Origin: Pontibacter diazotrophicus
Lineage (GTDB): Bacteria > Bacteroidota > Bacteroidia > Cytophagales > Hymenobacteraceae
DNA length: 64,000 bases
Reading direction: 5' to 3'
Assembly: GCF_003367245.1 (NCBI RefSeq)
Contig: NZ_QRGR01000022.1
Coordinates: forward strand, 1 to 64,000
Shown here: in pieces, positions 41,905 to 50,255 of the stretch
Layout of the letters: each line of letters opens with the position of its first letter
Position numbering within the stretch: position 1 is the stretch's first letter
Notes under the pieces: generated by a model
Databases searched by the model: none
What the model was told of the DNA's origin: nothing
What the model saw: only the letters and a program-made list of their open reading frames with translations
Made by a program: the position numbers and the translations under genes

Positions 41905-41970
41905 CAAAAATAGACAGCCGCGCAGGGGCAAAGGATGATGAATGTCACTATACAGAGTGATACTTATCAA
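41905..41970 (-). promoter_or_regulatory. Tandem CRP/FNR-type promoter of ccoI
   Basis: On the minus strand: distal TTGATAAGTATCAC (41957-41970), proximal GTGACATTCATCAT (41935-41948), 22 nt, TATTTTTG (41905-41912, full TAnnTTTG match). Centres 22 bp apart. On the plus strand GAACTTTG at 41992-41999 lies 21 nt after the distal site, so the same DNA might also serve msrA. Confidence 0.85.
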
Positions 41971-42137
41971 GGTGTAATTTGTATCAGCTGGGAACTTTGA
42001 ACTAGAGAAAGTGAGGGAATAGATAAGGCAAGGCCGAGCAAGTGCTTTTATACTATCGAATGTAGTTAACCCTCCCGGGATAAACTTTACAGGTCAATTT
42101 CAGTTAAAAGAAGAGAGACTTAAATTGAAAGAGACAT

Positions 42138-42680
42138 ATGAATCAGGAAGAAAATAAATATGAACTGGCAACCTTTGCAGGCGGATGTTTCTGGTGCATG
42201 GTAAAGCCGTTTGACCAATGGGAAGGTATTGAAAAGGTCGTTTCCGGCTACACAGGGGGCGAAATAGAAAACCCAACCTACGAGCAGGTATGCTCCGACA
42301 CCACCGGCCACTATGAGGCCGTGCAGATTACCTTCGACCCGAGCAAAATCTCTTACAAAGAGATAATGGAAATTTTCTGGCAACAGATAGACCCTACTGA
42401 TCCGGGCGGACAGTTTGGCGACCGCGGGTCCTCCTACCAGACCGCTATCTTTTACCACAACGAAGAACAGAAGGCACAGGCAGAGGCATCTAAAAAAGAA
42501 AAAAACGAAAACGGCCCTTTCGATAAACCGATTGTTACGCCTATACTACCGGCAAAACCTTTTTACCCGGCAGAAGACTATCACCAGGACTATTACAAAA
42601 AGAATCCATCCCATTACCAGCGTTACAACGTGGGTTCAGGAAGAGCCGGTTACATAGAAAGACACTGGAAAAAGGCCTAG
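42138..42680 (+). CDS. msrA: Peptide methionine (S)-S-oxide reductase MsrA
   Basis: 180 residues. The active-site motif GGCFWCM (Cys17 nucleophile) is near the N-terminus, followed by GYTGGEIENPTYEQVCSDTTGHYEAVQI and the conserved WQQIDPTDPGGQFGDRGSSYQTAIF. It reduces methionine-S-sulfoxide in proteins using thioredoxin. No signal peptide, so cytoplasmic. Divergent from ccoI over 257 bp. Oxidative repair next to the oxidase genes is sensible but common control is uncertain. Confidence 0.97.
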   Translation: MNQEENKYELATFAGGCFWCMVKPFDQWEGIEKVVSGYTGGEIENPTYEQVCSDTTGHYEAVQITFDPSKISYKEIMEIFWQQIDPTDPGGQFGDRGSSYQTAIFYHNEEQKAQAEASKKEKNENGPFDKPIVTPILPAKPFYPAEDYHQDYYKKNPSHYQRYNVGSGRAGYIERHWKKA

Positions 42681-42733
42681 GAGAAGTAATATCCTATCTC
42701 TTAATATACCATTTTTTCTGGTATACCGGGTCA

Positions 42734-42768
42734 AACCACCCCTACCTCTCCTTGTCCAAGGAGGGGAG
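42734..42768 (+). repeat. GC-rich palindromic dispersed element, copy 2
   Basis: AACCACCCCTACCTCTCC then TTGTCCAAGGAGGGGAG; the arms CTCTCCTTG and CAAGGAGGGG pair imperfectly. Lies 54 bases after msrA. Same family as 33370 and 55905. Confidence 0.65.
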
Positions 42769-43131
42769 CCTGCTGCTTCATTTGCAAAAGGCTCTTTCCA
42801 TTGCTAAAGCTTTACTGAAAAAGTATACTACTAGACCCTGCTAGCACGGAGTGAACCTGTTTCCAGTCTTTGGGTTGAGCGCCTTGTATTTGATGCGGTG
42901 CTGAGCGATAGCGAAGCAGCCTGCAGCGTAGCTAAAGAGGGCCCCTACCCCCGGCAGCTTCAAATGCACAGCGCGATGCCCGAAGAAGAGGCCGCTCGGC
43001 TTGAGAGCAAAGGATGACAAGATGGAAAAGGCTGCTAATGAGTCGCTGTCTAAGCTGAACCTACGGCAGCTTAGACAAAAATGGAGGAGCTATAGGACAA
43101 GAAATATAAGGCAGTATCATAGTTCAAATCA

Positions 43132-43177
43132 AACCAAGGAAGCCGCTTTAGCAGAAGTTAAAGCGGCTTCCCTGGTT
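43132..43177. terminator. Strong hairpin in the msrA-GH97 gap
   Basis: 43132-43150 and 43159-43177 pair over 19 bp with one mismatch (arm core GGAAGCCGCTTTA) and an 8-nt loop. No gene ends nearby, so either a terminator of an unseen transcript or a relic of a lost gene. Confidence 0.55.
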
Positions 43178-43425
43178 ATACTATATTCCAGTAAGATAGC
43201 CTCAGAACCGAATCATCAAATTTCCCTCCTGCCACTTTGTAAGAATCCGGGTTACAAACAGCACCTGCTTTACCCCACTTCGACCAAGATCCTTATAGGA
43301 TGACAGGAAATTGTTTTTATATGCTTTTTACCTCCGCATAAGAGAGATTACCTCCTGTTTGTGGTATCTTCAATTTTCAACGCTTATCTTTAAAAAAGAA
43401 ATTTTATAAAGATAATCTAGGAACC

Positions 43426-45432
43426 ATGAAGCACAGATTCTTTCTCTTTGTTTTGCTGATGATGTTAGGCCAGTTTGCCGCATTAGCACAGCAAAGCCAC
43501 ACCGTTCAGTCACCCGACGGTAAGATTAAAGCAACAGTAGATTTAAAAGACAAAATCACTTACTCCGTTACACACGAAGGCGACCAGATGATTGCGCCGT
43601 CTCCAATTTCGATGCAACTCACAAACGGGGAAACGTTAGGAGCAAACCCACGCCTGCGGAATGCCAAGCGAAACACTGTTAACAAGACAATCCAGACGCC
43701 TGTCTATAAAAGAGCTGAAATTAAGGATAACTACAATGAGCTGGTGCTGAACCTCAGAGGCGATTACAGCGTGATTTTCCGTGCGTATAATGATGGTGTT
43801 GCCTATCGGTTTGCCACTTCTAAACGCCGGGATTTTAATGTGCAGAGCGAAGAGGCTACGTTCAATTTCGATAAAGACTACACGGCTATTGTACCTTATG
43901 TAAAGCAGGAGCAGTTTGAAAACCCAACCATTGAGCAGCAGTTCGACAACTCCTTCGAGAACACCTACACCCACAGCCCCCTTTCTCAGCTTGACCAGAA
44001 TCACCTTGCTTTCCTGCCTTTGGCAGTAGAGGCGGCAAATGGCAAAAAAGTGGTCATCACCGAGGTTGACCTGGAAAGCTATCCGGGCATGTATCTGCTA
44101 AACAAAAACGGGCAAACTTCTTTATCAGGCGTGTTTCCGGCCTACCCTAAAAAAGTGGAGCAGGGTGGCCATAACGAACTTCAGATGCTGGTGAAGGAAA
44201 GGGAGAACTTCATCGCCAAAGCCAAAGGCACACGTGAGTTCCCATGGCGCGCCATCGTGATTGCCGCTGAGGACAAAGAACTGGCCGACAGCGACATGGT
44301 ATATAAACTGGCAGAGCCATCGCGTATAAAAGATGCTTCCTGGGTAAAGCCAGGAAAGGTAGCCTGGGATTGGTGGAACGACTGGAACATTACAGGAGTA
44401 GATTTTAAGGCGGGCATCAACAACGAAACTTACAAGCACTACATCGATTTTGCCTCAGAAAACAACATTGAGTATGTGATTCTGGATGAAGGCTGGGCCG
44501 TAAACCTGCAGGCAGACCTGATGCAGGTGGTACCGGAAATTGACCTGAAAGAACTTATTGCTTACGGCAAGCAGAAGAACGTGGATATCATTCTTTGGGC
44601 AGGTTACTATGCGTTTGACCGCGACATGGAAAATATATCCAAACATTATGCTGACATGGGCGTGAAAGGTTTTAAAGTGGATTTCATGAACCGCGACGAC
44701 CAGGAAATGGTAGATTTCTTTTACCGTGCTGCCGAAACAGGAGCCAGACACAAGCTGCTCATGGACTTCCATGGCGCCTACAAACCAACCGGGCTTCAAA
44801 GAACTTACCCGAATGTCATCAACTTTGAGGGCGTACATGGACTGGAGCAGATGAAGTGGTCAAGCCCGGAAGTGGACCAGGTGACCTACGATGTCACCAT
44901 GCCGTTTATCCGCATGCTGGCCGGCCCGATTGACTATACACAGGGCGCGATGCGAAATGCTACCCGCAGCAACTACCGTCCCATTAATTCAGAGCCGATG
45001 AGCCAGGGTACCCGTACCCGCCAGTTAGCTGAATATGTCATCTTCGAATCCCCGATAAACATGCTGGCCGATACACCTACAAACTATAAGAAAGAGCAGG
45101 AGAGCACCACGTTTATCGCCGCTGTTCCGGAAGTATGGGACAATACGGTTGCCCTTGATGGCAAAATAGGAGAACATATTGCCATTGCGCGCAGAAAAGG
45201 AAACGAGTGGTATGTGGGTGCTCTGACAAACTGGACACCACGTGAAATGGAGCTAGATCTTTCTTTCCTGGGAGAGGGAAATTACAAAGCAGAGGTTTTC
45301 AAAGATGGCGTAAATGCCGACAGGAACGCTGCTGACTACAACCGCGAAATCATTGATGTACCACAAGACCGAAAGCTTAAAATAGCGATGGCACCGGGTG
45401 GTGGCTATGTAGCCAGGTTCTACAAGCAATAG
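43426..45432 (+). CDS. Glycoside hydrolase family 97 protein (alpha-glucosidase/alpha-galactosidase)
   Basis: 668 residues with a signal peptide (MKHRFFLFVLLMMLGQFAALAQ). N-terminal beta-sandwich about 25-290 (HTVQSPDGKIKATVDLKD is the typical opening), catalytic barrel about 300-560 with WDWWNDWNITGVDF, YVILDEGWA, GFKVDFMNRDDQ and NFEGVHGLEQMKW, and a C-terminal beta domain. GH97 includes inverting alpha-glucosidases (SusB) and retaining alpha-galactosidases; the Asp in KVDFM favours the retaining subgroup (inference). Periplasmic, acts on alpha-linked oligosaccharides with bound Ca2+. No SusC/SusD pair is nearby, so it is not part of a classic polysaccharide locus. Ends at a very strong terminator. 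Confidence 0.93.
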   Translation: MKHRFFLFVLLMMLGQFAALAQQSHTVQSPDGKIKATVDLKDKITYSVTHEGDQMIAPSPISMQLTNGETLGANPRLRNAKRNTVNKTIQTPVYKRAEIKDNYNELVLNLRGDYSVIFRAYNDGVAYRFATSKRRDFNVQSEEATFNFDKDYTAIVPYVKQEQFENPTIEQQFDNSFENTYTHSPLSQLDQNHLAFLPLAVEAANGKKVVITEVDLESYPGMYLLNKNGQTSLSGVFPAYPKKVEQGGHNELQMLVKERENFIAKAKGTREFPWRAIVIAAEDKELADSDMVYKLAEPSRIKDASWVKPGKVAWDWWNDWNITGVDFKAGINNETYKHYIDFASENNIEYVILDEGWAVNLQADLMQVVPEIDLKELIAYGKQKNVDIILWAGYYAFDRDMENISKHYADMGVKGFKVDFMNRDDQEMVDFFYRAAETGARHKLLMDFHGAYKPTGLQRTYPNVINFEGVHGLEQMKWSSPEVDQVTYDVTMPFIRMLAGPIDYTQGAMRNATRSNYRPINSEPMSQGTRTRQLAEYVIFESPINMLADTPTNYKKEQESTTFIAAVPEVWDNTVALDGKIGEHIAIARRKGNEWYVGALTNWTPREMELDLSFLGEGNYKAEVFKDGVNADRNAADYNREIIDVPQDRKLKIAMAPGGGYVARFYKQ

Positions 45433-45471
45433 CCGGAAACACCTGTTCAAAGCATAAAAAAAAGTAATCTG

Positions 45472-45523
45472 TACAAAATAAAAAGCTGTCTGAACTGATG
45501 TTCAGACAGCTTTTTATTTTGTA
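45472..45523. terminator. Very strong terminator (24-bp perfect stem)
   Basis: 45472-45495 is the exact reverse complement of 45500-45523 over a TGAT loop; the core AAAAAGCTGTCTGAAC gives A- and T-tracts on both strands. Serves the GH97 gene and insulates the cytochrome gene. Confidence 0.9.
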
Positions 45524-45576
45524 TTGTTGTGGGAAAAATATTGAAATGATTATTTTAGCTGCTTAATCTTAAAGAT

Positions 45577-45981
45577 ATGTTAAAAAGTTTACTACTGATG
45601 GCCCTCGCTACGGGTGGCTATATATTCTCTACTGCCGATGACCTGACCGAGAGCGTAAAGCGCGGCAAGGAAGTTTACAGCACCACTTGCCAGGCTTGCC
45701 ACATGGCCGCTGGCGAAGGCATACCGGGAGCCTTCCCTCCTCTAGCGAAGTCTGACTTTCTGATGAAAGACCAGAAACGCGCTGTAGATGTGGTGGTACA
45801 CGGCCTGAGCGGCGAAGTAACTGTAAACGGCAAAACCTATAATATGGTAATGCCTGCGCAAAGCCATTTAACCGACAAACAGGTGGCCGATGTGCTGAAC
45901 TATGTGCAGAACAATTTCGGCAATAAAGCTAAAACGGTTGTTACACCCGCCCAGGTAGCTGAGGTAAGAAAGAAGAAGTAG
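45577..45981 (+). CDS. Monohaem c-type cytochrome
   Basis: 134 residues. N-terminal signal or anchor (LKSLLLMALATGGYIFS), then CQACH (about residues 38-42) binding haem c, AGEGIPGAFPPLAKSDFL and a late Met (VMPAQSHLTDKQVADVLNYVQNNFG) as axial ligand. The layout is that of small class I cytochromes found beside sugar or alcohol dehydrogenases or nitrite reductases. It acts in the periplasm as an electron carrier. No partner enzyme adjoins; it could feed the cbb3 oxidase, but no CRP/FNR-type site was seen here. Confidence 0.9.
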   Translation: MLKSLLLMALATGGYIFSTADDLTESVKRGKEVYSTTCQACHMAAGEGIPGAFPPLAKSDFLMKDQKRAVDVVVHGLSGEVTVNGKTYNMVMPAQSHLTDKQVADVLNYVQNNFGNKAKTVVTPAQVAEVRKKK

Positions 45982-46018
45982 CTTATAGCGGGACAGCCTC
46001 TCGATTTATACTATAAAA

Positions 46019-46077
46019 GAAAACCAACAACAGGACAATTAGAAAGAGCTAAAAGTCCAGCTGTTGGTTTTTTTTGT
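46019..46077 (+). terminator. Probable terminator after the cytochrome gene
   Basis: AAAACCAACA (about 46020-46030) pairs with TGTTGGTTTT (about 46061-46070), followed by TTTTTTT. Long partly paired loop. The T-tract faces the plus strand. Confidence 0.5.
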
Positions 46078-46270
46078 GCAGATGAATAACTATAAAGCAT
46101 CAACCCGTCCGCGATAGGTATCAATGTTCTAAAAGGCACACCTATTTGCAAGTTCACTTCCTCCATGCAACCATATGGCTGTTTGGTGCATCTACCTTAA
46201 CATAGAATGTTAATTCACATTGGTACCAGCTATCTTCTGCTTCACCGTAATGTATCATAAATACCTGCAC

Positions 46271-48898
46271 ATGAAAATAAGCCTTACAAAGTACCTTTTC
46301 ATCACTGCCTTTATACTTTTACAGCTACCGCTTTTTGCGCAGGGTATAGAAGGCACCGTGATGAACCAGGAAGGAGAGCCGCTTCCGTTTGCGACCATCT
46401 TTATTGTAAACCTCAAGAATGGCTCATCCTGCAATGCTAATGGCCAGTATAAACTGAACTTACCAGCTGGCACCCACACAGTACAGGTAAAGTACATCGG
46501 CTATGAAGCACAACAGGTGCAGGTAGAGGTGAAAAACGAGTGGCAGACACTGAACTTCAAACTGAAGGCCCAGACGTTTGCGCTGAAGGAAGTGCAGGTA
46601 AAGGGCAAGGGCGAAGACCCGGCCTATACCATCATGCGCAAGGCCATTGCCAAAAAGAAGTTTCACCGGCTGCAGTACGACAGCTATCAGATGAAGGCGT
46701 ACATAAAAGGAACCGGCCAACTTACGAATGCCCCATTCTTCCTGAAAAAGAAGTTAAAAGACGAGGGCGTGAAGCTGAATGAGGCATATACCCATGAGTC
46801 GGTTAGGCAGGTTAAATTTAGCCAGCCTAACAAAATAGAGGAAAAGGTCCTCTCTGTGCGTACCTCCGGAGACGACAAAGGCTCCCCCTCCCCTGTAAAC
46901 TATATTATGTTTAGCTTTTACAACGACAAGTTTGGAGAAGCGGTGTCCCCTCTGTCGCGGGCTGCTTTTGGCTACTATAAATTCGAGTATGCAGGAAACT
47001 TCAGCGAAGGCAACATCACAGTTAATAAAATAAAAGTGACGCCGCGCTCCCGGGGCGACAATGTTTTCGAGGGCTTCATTTATATCATAGAAGACTACTG
47101 GGCCATCCACAGCCTCGACCTGAAAACCAGCCTGATGGGCTTCCCTATTAGTATAAAGCAAAATTATGCAGAGGTGGCCCCTGCTGTTTGGCTGCCTACA
47201 ACGCACCAATACCTGTTTTCCGGAAAGGTGATGGGCTTTGCAGGAGAATTTAAATACCTCGCCTCCATTTCTAACTACAAGGTAGAACTTAACCAGAAGC
47301 TTCTAGCAAAAACCGAGATTATTGATGAGAAGGTAGAGGAAGTGCCGGAATCTGTTGCGGCTATCAAACCCGCCAAAGAAGACAAACCCATTGAATTGCT
47401 GGCCAACGAAGACAAGCTCACGCGCAAGCAGTTCCGCAAAATGATTGTGGAGTACGAGAAGGAGTCCCTTAAAGAGCGGGAGAACCCTGAGGTAGTGAGC
47501 GAGAGAAGCGTAAAAGTAGACTCGATGGCATTTAAGCGCGACTCCAGTTACTGGGCGCAGGAGCGTCCGGTGCCGCTAAGCGTAAAAGAAGTAAAAGGCT
47601 ACCAGCGCGACGATTCCCTGGCACAGGTGCAGTCGGCCAGGTTAACGGGAAAAGATTCCACAGGCGTTATCAAGAAAAAAAGCTTTAACCCCACTGATTT
47701 GATAATGGGCGGCAGCTACAACCTTTCCCCGAGAACGCGCCTGTCGCTGGACCCTACCCTAATTAACGTGTTTTATAACACCGTGGAAGGCGTAAACGTG
47801 AACATGAGCGGTAAGCTGCGCCATTCCTACGACAGCCTGCGCCGTGTTTTTGAAATAGCACCTGTTGTACGTTATGGCTTTGCAAGTGAAGACTTTTATG
47901 CCAAAACCCGGATTTCGCACCAGGTAAAGCAGGGCGAGAAAGTCAGTATGATCTATGTGCAGGGAGGTAAATTTGTGGAGCAGTTTAACGAGGAGAACCC
48001 TATACATCCGCATATCAATACGCTGAGTACGCTGCTGTTTCGCAGAAATTACATGAAGCTCTATGAAAAGCTATATGTTGGGGCTGGGTACGACTACAAG
48101 GCATCCCCTTTTCTGAAATTTAGCGGAAGCTTGGAGTGGGCCAGAAGGTCGCAACTGTATAATAACATCGACTACAGCTTATTCTACTCTGAAGAAGACA
48201 GGCCGCTAACGCCAAGTTTGCCACAAAATATTGAACTAGAAGACACAGGTTTTCCCACAAATGATGCGCTTATTTTTAAAGCAAGTGTCAGCTACCGTCC
48301 CGGCAAGACCTACCGCATGTACAACGGCAAAAAGATCCCTCTTCTGGAGCAGTCGCCGGAGTTCTTGCTCATGTACCGTAAGGGTATTTCGGGTGTGCTG
48401 GGCAGCGACGTGAACTTTGACCAGTTGGAACTGGGAGTAAACCACGGTATATCGGTTGGCGTGCGGGGCAGGCTGGAGTTTGAGTTGCGCGGCGGCACCT
48501 TCCTGAATAACAAGCGCATGTATTTTATGGACTATGAGCACTTCGATGGCAACCGTACCATACTGAGCAGCCTCAGACCGGCAGGCGCCTTCCGGTTGCT
48601 GGACTACTACAACTTCAGCACCAACGACAGTTACTTTTCAGGCCACACGCATTTTCAGTTCCGCAAGTTTCTGCTCACACAGATACCGGAGGTGCGTTTC
48701 ACAGGCATAAAAGAAAACATTTTTGTCAACTACCTCAAAACAAGCAGCTCCCCGCATTATTACGAGTTAGGCTATTCCCTGGATAATGTATTCCGGGTAT
48801 TCCGAATAGAGGCAGCAGCCTCTTTCCATGACCGAAATTTTCAGGAACTCGGCTTCAGAATAGGCATTGCCACCATCTTAAAGTTTAGCTCGAATTAG
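46271..48898 (+). CDS. Outer-membrane protein: carboxypeptidase-regulatory-like domain plus DUF5686-type barrel
   Basis: 875 residues from the ATG at 46271, which opens a signal peptide (MKISLTKYLFITAFILLQLPLFAQG); an earlier open start at 46220 is rejected. Residues about 25-110 form the Ig-like CarboxypepD_reg domain (GIEGTVMNQEGEPLPFATIFIV...VKYIGYEAQQVQV). The rest resembles the DUF5686 family: a periplasmic part with a charged linker (KQFRKMIVEYEKESLKERENPEV) and a C-terminal half with alternating beta strands, ending ...ATILKFSSN. Expected in the outer membrane. Function of the family is not established; the TonB plug domain is absent. Monocistronic. Confidence 0.85.
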   Translation: MKISLTKYLFITAFILLQLPLFAQGIEGTVMNQEGEPLPFATIFIVNLKNGSSCNANGQYKLNLPAGTHTVQVKYIGYEAQQVQVEVKNEWQTLNFKLKAQTFALKEVQVKGKGEDPAYTIMRKAIAKKKFHRLQYDSYQMKAYIKGTGQLTNAPFFLKKKLKDEGVKLNEAYTHESVRQVKFSQPNKIEEKVLSVRTSGDDKGSPSPVNYIMFSFYNDKFGEAVSPLSRAAFGYYKFEYAGNFSEGNITVNKIKVTPRSRGDNVFEGFIYIIEDYWAIHSLDLKTSLMGFPISIKQNYAEVAPAVWLPTTHQYLFSGKVMGFAGEFKYLASISNYKVELNQKLLAKTEIIDEKVEEVPESVAAIKPAKEDKPIELLANEDKLTRKQFRKMIVEYEKESLKERENPEVVSERSVKVDSMAFKRDSSYWAQERPVPLSVKEVKGYQRDDSLAQVQSARLTGKDSTGVIKKKSFNPTDLIMGGSYNLSPRTRLSLDPTLINVFYNTVEGVNVNMSGKLRHSYDSLRRVFEIAPVVRYGFASEDFYAKTRISHQVKQGEKVSMIYVQGGKFVEQFNEENPIHPHINTLSTLLFRRNYMKLYEKLYVGAGYDYKASPFLKFSGSLEWARRSQLYNNIDYSLFYSEEDRPLTPSLPQNIELEDTGFPTNDALIFKASVSYRPGKTYRMYNGKKIPLLEQSPEFLLMYRKGISGVLGSDVNFDQLELGVNHGISVGVRGRLEFELRGGTFLNNKRMYFMDYEHFDGNRTILSSLRPAGAFRLLDYYNFSTNDSYFSGHTHFQFRKFLLTQIPEVRFTGIKENIFVNYLKTSSSPHYYELGYSLDNVFRVFRIEAAASFHDRNFQELGFRIGIATILKFSSN

Positions 48899-48977
48899 TA
48901 GCCAGAGGAAGATAACAGAGTTTGAGTAGTGGTTGAATAAGATGCTTTGATTCCAGATTCTTATGTACTGCGTCTTT

Positions 48978-49082
48978 AGTCCCAGCGGGACGGTCTGTTA
49001 ATAGCCTGCTAATCCAGAGGTACCTCTAGCTCCAGCGGAGCGACCTGTTAATATGACCCAAACAGGTCGTCCCGCTGGGACT
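48978..49082. repeat. Palindromic AGCGGGAC/GACCTGTTAAT element
   Basis: Outer 15-bp arms 48978-48992 and 49068-49082 (AGTCCCAGCGGGACG and its complement) enclose CCAGCGGAGCGACCTGTTAAT and an inner hairpin CGACCTGTT (49041-49049) with AACAGGTCG (49061-49069). The gap 48899-49230 holds no gene. The nested structure looks like a REP/MITE-type dispersed element; no second copy lies in this window. Confidence 0.7.
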
Positions 49083-49230
49083 GACTAATTATGCACAGCA
49101 CCAATTAATAAAAGAAGCAAACAGCGAAACTTTTAGCCTATATCTAGCGAATGAGACGCTTGTTGTTTAATTTGAAGTCTTGAAGCTGAGATACGGGCCG
49201 TAAACCGCTCTTTAAATTAAAGAATCAGAA

Positions 49231-49986
49231 ATGCCACATTGGGAGCTCATGCTCTTTTTCTTTGTTATTGCCTTTGTATATGCTTCTGTTGGCTTTGGCG
49301 GCGGTTCCAGTTATCTGGCTATACTGGCCCTTTATGGCTTGCCTTTTAAGGAACTCAGGCTGATTGCCCTTCTTTGCAACGTAGTAGTTGTAACAGGTGG
49401 CACAATTCTCTTTATCCGGAACAAACAGGTGAACTGGCGAAAGATTGTTCCGCTGGCTCTTACCAGTGTTCCGATGGCGTTTATGGGTGCGATGCTACGC
49501 ATCGAACAGCATACTTTTTATGTGCTGCTGGGCTGCAGCTTGCTTACAGCAGCGGGTTTGCTGTGGTTCAGGAAACGACCTCAGGAGGTGCCTGAAAGCG
49601 CGACACCAAGAAACACCAGTTATGCACAGGACGGCGCATTGGGCGGCAGTATCGGCTTTTTGTCCGGGATGATTGGCATTGGCGGGGGCATTTTCCTGTC
49701 TCCTCTCCTGAACCTGATTGGCTGGGATACCCCAAAGCGCATTGCAGCGACTGCCAGCTTTTTTATACTGGTTAACTCTATTTCTGGTATAGCAGGCCAG
49801 CTGACGCAATTGCCTTCCACGGTAAATTACAGCCTCATCTTGTTTTTATGTGTGGCGGTATTTGCCGGTGGACAGCTTGGTTCTCGTATGGCTATAAAGA
49901 AGTTTAACCCGCTCGTAATAAGACGTATGACAGCTATTCTTATTTTTGTAGCAGGTATTGAGGTAATATATAAACATTTGAGTTGA
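49231..49986 (+). CDS. TauE/SafE family sulfite/organosulfur exporter-like membrane protein
   Basis: 251 residues, about seven membrane helices. The two family half-repeats are visible: VYASVGFGGGSSYLAILALYGLP at the N-terminus and GGSIGFLSGMIGIGGGIFLSPLL in the middle. The family moves sulfoacetate, sulfite or related anions across the inner membrane. It differs from the protein at 32096 (which has the Cys motif). It is 15 bases upstream of moaD and likely co-transcribed with moaD-moaE, an association that suggests sulfur or molybdenum cofactor supply (inference). Confidence 0.9.
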   Translation: MPHWELMLFFFVIAFVYASVGFGGGSSYLAILALYGLPFKELRLIALLCNVVVVTGGTILFIRNKQVNWRKIVPLALTSVPMAFMGAMLRIEQHTFYVLLGCSLLTAAGLLWFRKRPQEVPESATPRNTSYAQDGALGGSIGFLSGMIGIGGGIFLSPLLNLIGWDTPKRIAATASFFILVNSISGIAGQLTQLPSTVNYSLILFLCVAVFAGGQLGSRMAIKKFNPLVIRRMTAILIFVAGIEVIYKHLS

Positions 49987-50001
49987 ATTTAAGCATCGAA
50001 G

Positions 50002-50244
50002 ATGAAGGTAAATGTTTTAGCATTCGGAATAGCGAAAGAGATAGTGGGAGGCTCAACGGTTGAAGTAGAGCTGACAAGCGACGCCACAGTGGGCGAGTTG
50101 CGTGCAGAACTGGAGGAGCAATATCCACGCCTGGCGCAGCTGGCTTCTTTTATGATTGCCGTGAACAACGAGTATGCCGTAGCCGACAACGCCCTGCAGC
50201 AACGCGATGAGATTGCCATCATTCCACCTGTTAGCGGTGGTTAA
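50002..50244 (+). CDS. moaD: Molybdopterin synthase small subunit MoaD
   Basis: 80 residues, ubiquitin-like fold, ending in the required Gly-Gly (IIPPVSGG), which is thiocarboxylated and donates sulfur to form molybdopterin. The sequence LTSDATVGELRAELEEQYPRLAQL is the family core. Lies 11 bases before moaE and 15 after the TauE-like gene. The product, molybdenum cofactor, is needed by the molybdenum hydroxylase at 17.4-20.1 kb. Confidence 0.95.
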   Translation: MKVNVLAFGIAKEIVGGSTVEVELTSDATVGELRAELEEQYPRLAQLASFMIAVNNEYAVADNALQQRDEIAIIPPVSGG

Positions 50245-50255
50245 TAAAGCAGCAC

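Larger units (their letters stand above)
42681..43425. other. 745-bp gap without a convincing gene
   Basis: Holds a REP-like palindrome at 42734-42768 and a strong hairpin at 43132-43177. A 100-codon plus-strand frame at 43001-43303 crosses the hairpin and has no protein-like features. The stretch 42840-43010 is GC-rich compared with its surroundings and may be gene or repeat debris. Confidence 0.5.

Noticed and set aside
41957..42000. Possible CRP/FNR-type promoter for msrA on the plus strand
   Set aside because: GAACTTTG lies 21 and not 22 nt after the palindrome, and the leader would be about 130 nt; mentioned under the ccoI promoter but not claimed.
43001..43303. 100-codon plus-strand frame in the msrA-GH97 gap
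   Set aside because: Passes through a 19-bp hairpin, and shows no hydrophobic core or motif.
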